Shown: one piece after another, positions 6,091-8,207 of the stretch
How the letters are laid out: each line of letters starts with the position of its first letter
Position numbering within the stretch: position 1 is the first letter of the stretch
From: an uncultured Eggerthellaceae bacterium
GTDB lineage: Bacteria > Actinomycetota > Coriobacteriia > Coriobacteriales > Eggerthellaceae
Reading direction: 5' to 3'
Length of the DNA: 8,207 nt
Assembly (NCBI GenBank): GCA_934623455.1
Contig: CAKTVK010000088.1
Location: forward strand, 1-8,207
Translations under genes and position numbers: made by a program
The notes under the pieces: model-generated
Told to the model about the DNA's origin: nothing
Seen by the model: the letters and a program-made list of their open reading frames with translations, nothing else
The model's database searches: none

Positions 6091-6747
6091 TTAGGCTTCA
6101 GAGGGCAGCCCCCCCCCCAGGAAATGAAGGGTCATTTTTGCTTGCCACGTCAACCAATCCTTCTGCCTCACTGCATCTGCGCCGCAGAAAATGCCATTTG
6201 CGGCATATTTTTGCGCAGCACCCATAATCGCCATAATGCTGCAGGTCTGATACTCGCGATCGCAATACTCGGGAACAACATCTCCCTGCTCAATAGCCAG
6301 ATCGAAAGCATGATAATACAAATCGAAGATGGGCTTCATCGCATCGCGACAAGGAATAAGCGCCTCTTTATTGGACTCATCCAAGAAATATTGATCGACA
6401 TTCGTAGTAAATCGCAGCAGGTCAAGCTGCTCTTCGTAATCTTGCACGAAGCCCATAAGCAGATACTCTATCTGCTCAATACCACGACGCTCGGCGACTT
6501 TTTCCTCTTTGAAACGCTGCAGCACTTTCTCAGCACGCATACGCATCGCGTACGCGCATGCGCGAATAACCAGGTTCTGCTTTGTGCCAAAATAACGATA
6601 AATCGTTGCAACGCCAATACGAGCTTCATCGGCGATATCCGTCATGCTAATGGAATCAATTGCAGCATGAGAGAACATTTTGAAGGCAGTCTCAAGAACA
6701 TCGCCGCTTCGTTTCCCTTTGACCAAACCATTTTCGTCTAGCTGCAT
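6091..6747 (-). CDS. TetR/AcrR family transcriptional regulator
   Basis: A 218-residue ligand-responsive DNA-binding protein, normal length for TetR regulators. The N-terminal helix-turn-helix is at about 33-56 (SMTDIADEARIGVATIYRYF), followed by the usual GTKQNL helix; the remaining helices form the ligand and dimer domain, which I cannot assign to a ligand. ATG 6747 is preceded by GAGGAG at eleven bases. The gene follows another TetR gene by 109 bases on the same strand and has its own candidate promoter. The last codons contain ten consecutive G (6109-6118 as C on the plus strand), encoding Leu-Gly-Gly-Gly. Loss of one G would replace the last residues and extend the protein by about ten; gain of one would end it slightly early. 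No transporter or enzyme gene lies next to it, so its target is unknown. Confidence 0.93.
   Translation of the reverse strand: MQLDENGLVKGKRSGDVLETAFKMFSHAAIDSISMTDIADEARIGVATIYRYFGTKQNLVIRACAYAMRMRAEKVLQRFKEEKVAERRGIEQIEYLLMGFVQDYEEQLDLLRFTTNVDQYFLDESNKEALIPCRDAMKPIFDLYYHAFDLAIEQGDVVPEYCDREYQTCSIMAIMGAAQKYAANGIFCGADAVRQKDWLTWQAKMTLHFLGGGLPSEA
6109..6118. repeat. Homopolymer of ten C (G on the coding strand)
   Basis: An uninterrupted C10 run on the plus strand, inside the last codons of the TetR gene. Such tracts are prone to slippage in replication and to sequencing error. Here a length change only alters the last few residues. Confidence 0.9.
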
Positions 6748-6792
6748 TACGACACCATCTCCTCTGCTTCGGTCTTCAACACAGTATCCGAT

Positions 6793-6813
6793 TTATCAGA
6801 GGCGATAATACCA
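6793..6813 (-). promoter_or_regulatory. Extended -10 promoter overlapped by a palindrome, upstream of tetR 6091-6747
   Basis: On the minus strand TGGTATTAT (6805-6813) forms an extended -10. The inverted repeat TTATC-n6-GATAA (6793-6808) overlaps its downstream half and the likely start of transcription. This is where a TetR protein would block its own promoter, so it is a candidate operator for one of the two adjacent regulators. No good -35 is visible, which an extended -10 can tolerate. Confidence 0.45.
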
Positions 6814-6856
6814 GTTCTTATTGAAAATATTGTGAAAAACTGTGATATGGTTTCTC

Positions 6857-7585
6857 TTATTTTCCCACTTCAGACACGCCATACTCATTCATGATATGTC
6901 GTAAGATCTCCGACCCGTCTTGGATATCTTTTCGCAGCGCCCAATAGTCCACGGGGCGTCCCTCCACACTTGTTATAGCAATGCGATTGATGTGGTGTTG
7001 TTCATCGCTTAGGCCGCGAATCGGCTCTTTCAGCAGGTTATACAAACCCCAAGGAACCGAGCTGGTAATGTATGCGGCAATATCTTCCGGCGACATGTTC
7101 ATGCCCGACTCGCCCCAATAGCGAAACATCGAGCCCGACGAAACCAGAAACGCTTCAATCTGGAAAGCGGCAACGGAGTCAATGCGCTCGCGACGATACT
7201 TCGTAAGCGTCTCCATCAAAACATCACGTTTGTAGTCGAAAAGGGCGTCACCCGCCATGCTAGACGATGCGCCTTTCGGAGCGGCAGAGAAATACGCCTT
7301 GTAACGCAAGAACTCAAGACACGTGCGGTACAAGCCAACAAACCAAGTGCACGTACGTCCTATTTGGGTGAATCCCGCATCAATGGCGCGGCGGCACACC
7401 CAAAGCGCCATGTCTTCTTTGTTGTCGAAATAACGGTAAAACGTGGGTTTGGAGATATGCGCCTCTTCGCAGATACGCTTGATGGTGATTTCCGACACAG
7501 CAGCACCCTGCTCGATGCATCGATTGTATGCATCGAAGATGAGCTCGCGCCACTCTTCTTCGCGTTCTTTTGACGAACCCGCCAT
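6857..7585 (-). CDS. TetR/AcrR family transcriptional regulator, long form
   Basis: A 242-residue regulator, slightly longer than typical TetR proteins. The helix-turn-helix is at about 32-56 (EITIKRICEEAHISKPTFYRYF), followed by DNKEDM. The C-terminal domain is helical, with a WGLYNLL segment and a polar tail; its ligand is not recognisable. ATG 7585 is preceded by AAGGGG with five bases of spacing, and a good promoter lies 27-54 bases upstream. It is the first of two tandem TetR genes with little sequence similarity outside the DNA-binding domain, so a recent duplication is unlikely. Eggerthellaceae-like genomes carry many such regulators, but here no regulated membrane protein is adjacent within the window. 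Confidence 0.93.
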   Translation of the reverse strand: MAGSSKEREEEWRELIFDAYNRCIEQGAAVSEITIKRICEEAHISKPTFYRYFDNKEDMALWVCRRAIDAGFTQIGRTCTWFVGLYRTCLEFLRYKAYFSAAPKGASSSMAGDALFDYKRDVLMETLTKYRRERIDSVAAFQIEAFLVSSGSMFRYWGESGMNMSPEDIAAYITSSVPWGLYNLLKEPIRGLSDEQHHINRIAITSVEGRPVDYWALRKDIQDGSEILRHIMNEYGVSEVGK

Positions 7586-8038
7586 GTTGTCCCCTTCCCC
7601 AAGCGAGACTCATTATAGAAAATCAGAGCGCATGTTGAAATAGCAAAATGCAAAATAATTGTCCTATCTTGCCCATTATGGCAGATTTTTACGAATCGAG
7701 AAATGGACATTTTAAGAAAGTGGCGTTGAACTGGGGAAATGCAGAATTGCACTATTTTGTGAAATATGACGTATTTTGCGGTTGCATTTTTCTGAGCATC
7801 GTGAGCAACGTTGCAAAGGGAATAAAGCGGGCGCTTGAGTAGCACCGTCAGCGCCCCTAAGCATTGCGTTCTTGGCTTTCGGAAGCTTCGCAAGCTGTAA
7901 TTCCTACCCTTTCGCTGCCGAAAAAATCTGCATGCGCCGCGCCGCACTACAAACAATTTGAGCACAATGCCCGTATCGCTTTTATCGTATTCAGTAAATC
8001 TATGTTGCATATGTCCGCTTTAAGCATACAATTGCAAC
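7586..8038. other. Long intergenic region, AT-rich in its left half
   Basis: About 450 bases between the minus-strand TetR and the plus-strand AbiEi-like gene. It holds the promoters of both. The section 7615-7800 is clearly richer in A and T than the rest of the window. A plus-strand frame runs to TAG at 7840-7842 (64 codons from 7648, 54 from ATG 7678), but it has no ribosome binding site and no family I recognise, so I do not call it a gene. Small inverted repeats are GCAACGTTGC (7805-7814) and GGGCGC/GCGCCC (7829-7856, no T-run). Confidence 0.5.
7612..7639 (-). promoter_or_regulatory. Promoter of the upstream tetR gene
   Basis: On the minus strand a perfect TATAAT (7612-7617) is preceded by TTCAAC (7634-7639) with 16 bases of spacing. 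Transcription would begin near 7605, giving a leader of about 20 bases with AAGGGG as ribosome binding site. Confidence 0.65.
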
Positions 8039-8040
8039 AT
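8002..8040 (+). promoter_or_regulatory. Promoter and inverted-repeat operator of the AbiEi-like gene
   Basis: TTGCAT (8005-8010), 16 bases, then TACAAT (8027-8032) places the likely transcription start on or next to the A of ATG 8039. No ribosome binding site is present, so the message is probably leaderless. ATGTTGCA (8002-8009) and TGCAACAT (8033-8040) are a perfect inverted repeat bracketing this promoter; one arm overlaps the -35 and the other the start codon. TATG/CATA (8010-8013, 8025-8028) continues the symmetry inside. AbiEi antitoxins are known to repress their own promoter through inverted repeats, so this is a good operator candidate. Confidence 0.6.
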
Positions 8041-8207
8041 GACCTATTCGAACCACATAACAGCGCTCAACGAACTCTCTGCTTCAGAGGGAGTCTTCAC
8101 CACTGCACAAGCAGCACGACTTGGGGTTACGCGCAACGCATTATCTCAAGCCGTTGCATCCGGCCGAGCCGAACGCATAATGCATGGCGCATACCGGCTT
8201 GCTGGAT
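8039..8207 (+). CDS. AbiEi-type antitoxin, N-terminal fragment (3' end off window)
   Basis: The first 56 codons of a plus-strand gene that runs off the right edge. The frame is closed just upstream by TAA (8021-8023) with no other start codon between, so ATG 8039 is the start. Residues 8-55 match the winged-helix N-terminal domain of AbiEi-family antitoxins: LNELSASEGVFTTAQAARL, then GVTRNALSQAVASGR, then ERIMHGAYRLA. In type IV toxin-antitoxin (abortive infection) systems AbiEi represses the operon and counteracts the nucleotidyltransferase toxin AbiEii, usually encoded directly downstream. Many Actinobacteria also carry single AbiEi-domain proteins, some fused to a nuclease-like C-terminal domain, so toxin partnership cannot be judged from this fragment. 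There is no ribosome binding site; the promoter position suggests a leaderless message. Confidence 0.8.
   Translation, partial: MTYSNHITALNELSASEGVFTTAQAARLGVTRNALSQAVASGRAERIMHGAYRLAG

Noticed and set aside
5785..6741. Plus-strand 318-codon frame opposite the TetR gene
   Set aside because: It is the antisense of a clear TetR reading frame plus the repeat region, with no ribosome binding site or recognisable domain.
7648..7842. Plus-strand 64-codon frame in the AT-rich region
   Set aside because: No ribosome binding site, no recognisable family; kept only as part of the intergenic description.
7360..8010. Minus-strand 216-codon frame overlapping tetR and the intergenic region
   Set aside because: Its end lies in the wrong frame of the TetR gene and the rest has no family resemblance or ribosome binding site.

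Overview
The window looks like chromosomal DNA of a moderately GC-rich bacterium. My best guess is an actinobacterium of the Coriobacteriia (Eggerthellaceae-like). This rests on the combination of a CtpE-type P-type ATPase, a long-form citramalate synthase, a YerC/TrpR-like regulator, a DUF3786-like protein and paired TetR regulators. It is inference from protein character, not a database match. No rRNA, tRNA, insertion sequence or CRISPR array was seen.

Left block (1-4220, all minus strand): transcription runs from a promoter-like region near 4215-4252 into cimA (first committed step of threonine-independent isoleucine synthesis). A small TrpR-like regulator of the YerC/YecD family follows closely. 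After a 236-base gap comes a P-type cation ATPase whose C-terminal end lies off the left edge. cimA and yerC are tightly coupled; whether the ATPase shares the transcript is unclear.

Middle (4404-5660): a plus-strand DUF3786-like protein with an Ala/Pro-rich insert converges on, and overlaps by 30 bases, a minus-strand low-molecular-weight protein tyrosine phosphatase that probably starts at TTG.

Right block (5812-7639, minus strand): two TetR-type regulators in tandem. The promoter-proximal one (6857-7585) has a clear promoter and ribosome binding site. The distal one (6091-6747) has its own extended -10 overlapped by a small palindrome, a 10-G homopolymer near its 3' end, and a long GC-rich, repeat- and hairpin-containing trailer that ends at a clear intrinsic terminator (5812-5855).

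Right edge (7586-8207): an AT-rich intergenic stretch leads to the first 56 codons of an AbiEi-type antitoxin (type IV toxin-antitoxin/abortive infection family). Its promoter appears to produce a leaderless message and is bracketed by a perfect 8-base inverted repeat. The partner toxin gene, if present, would lie beyond the window. This edge is the most likely place for a defence-related system.
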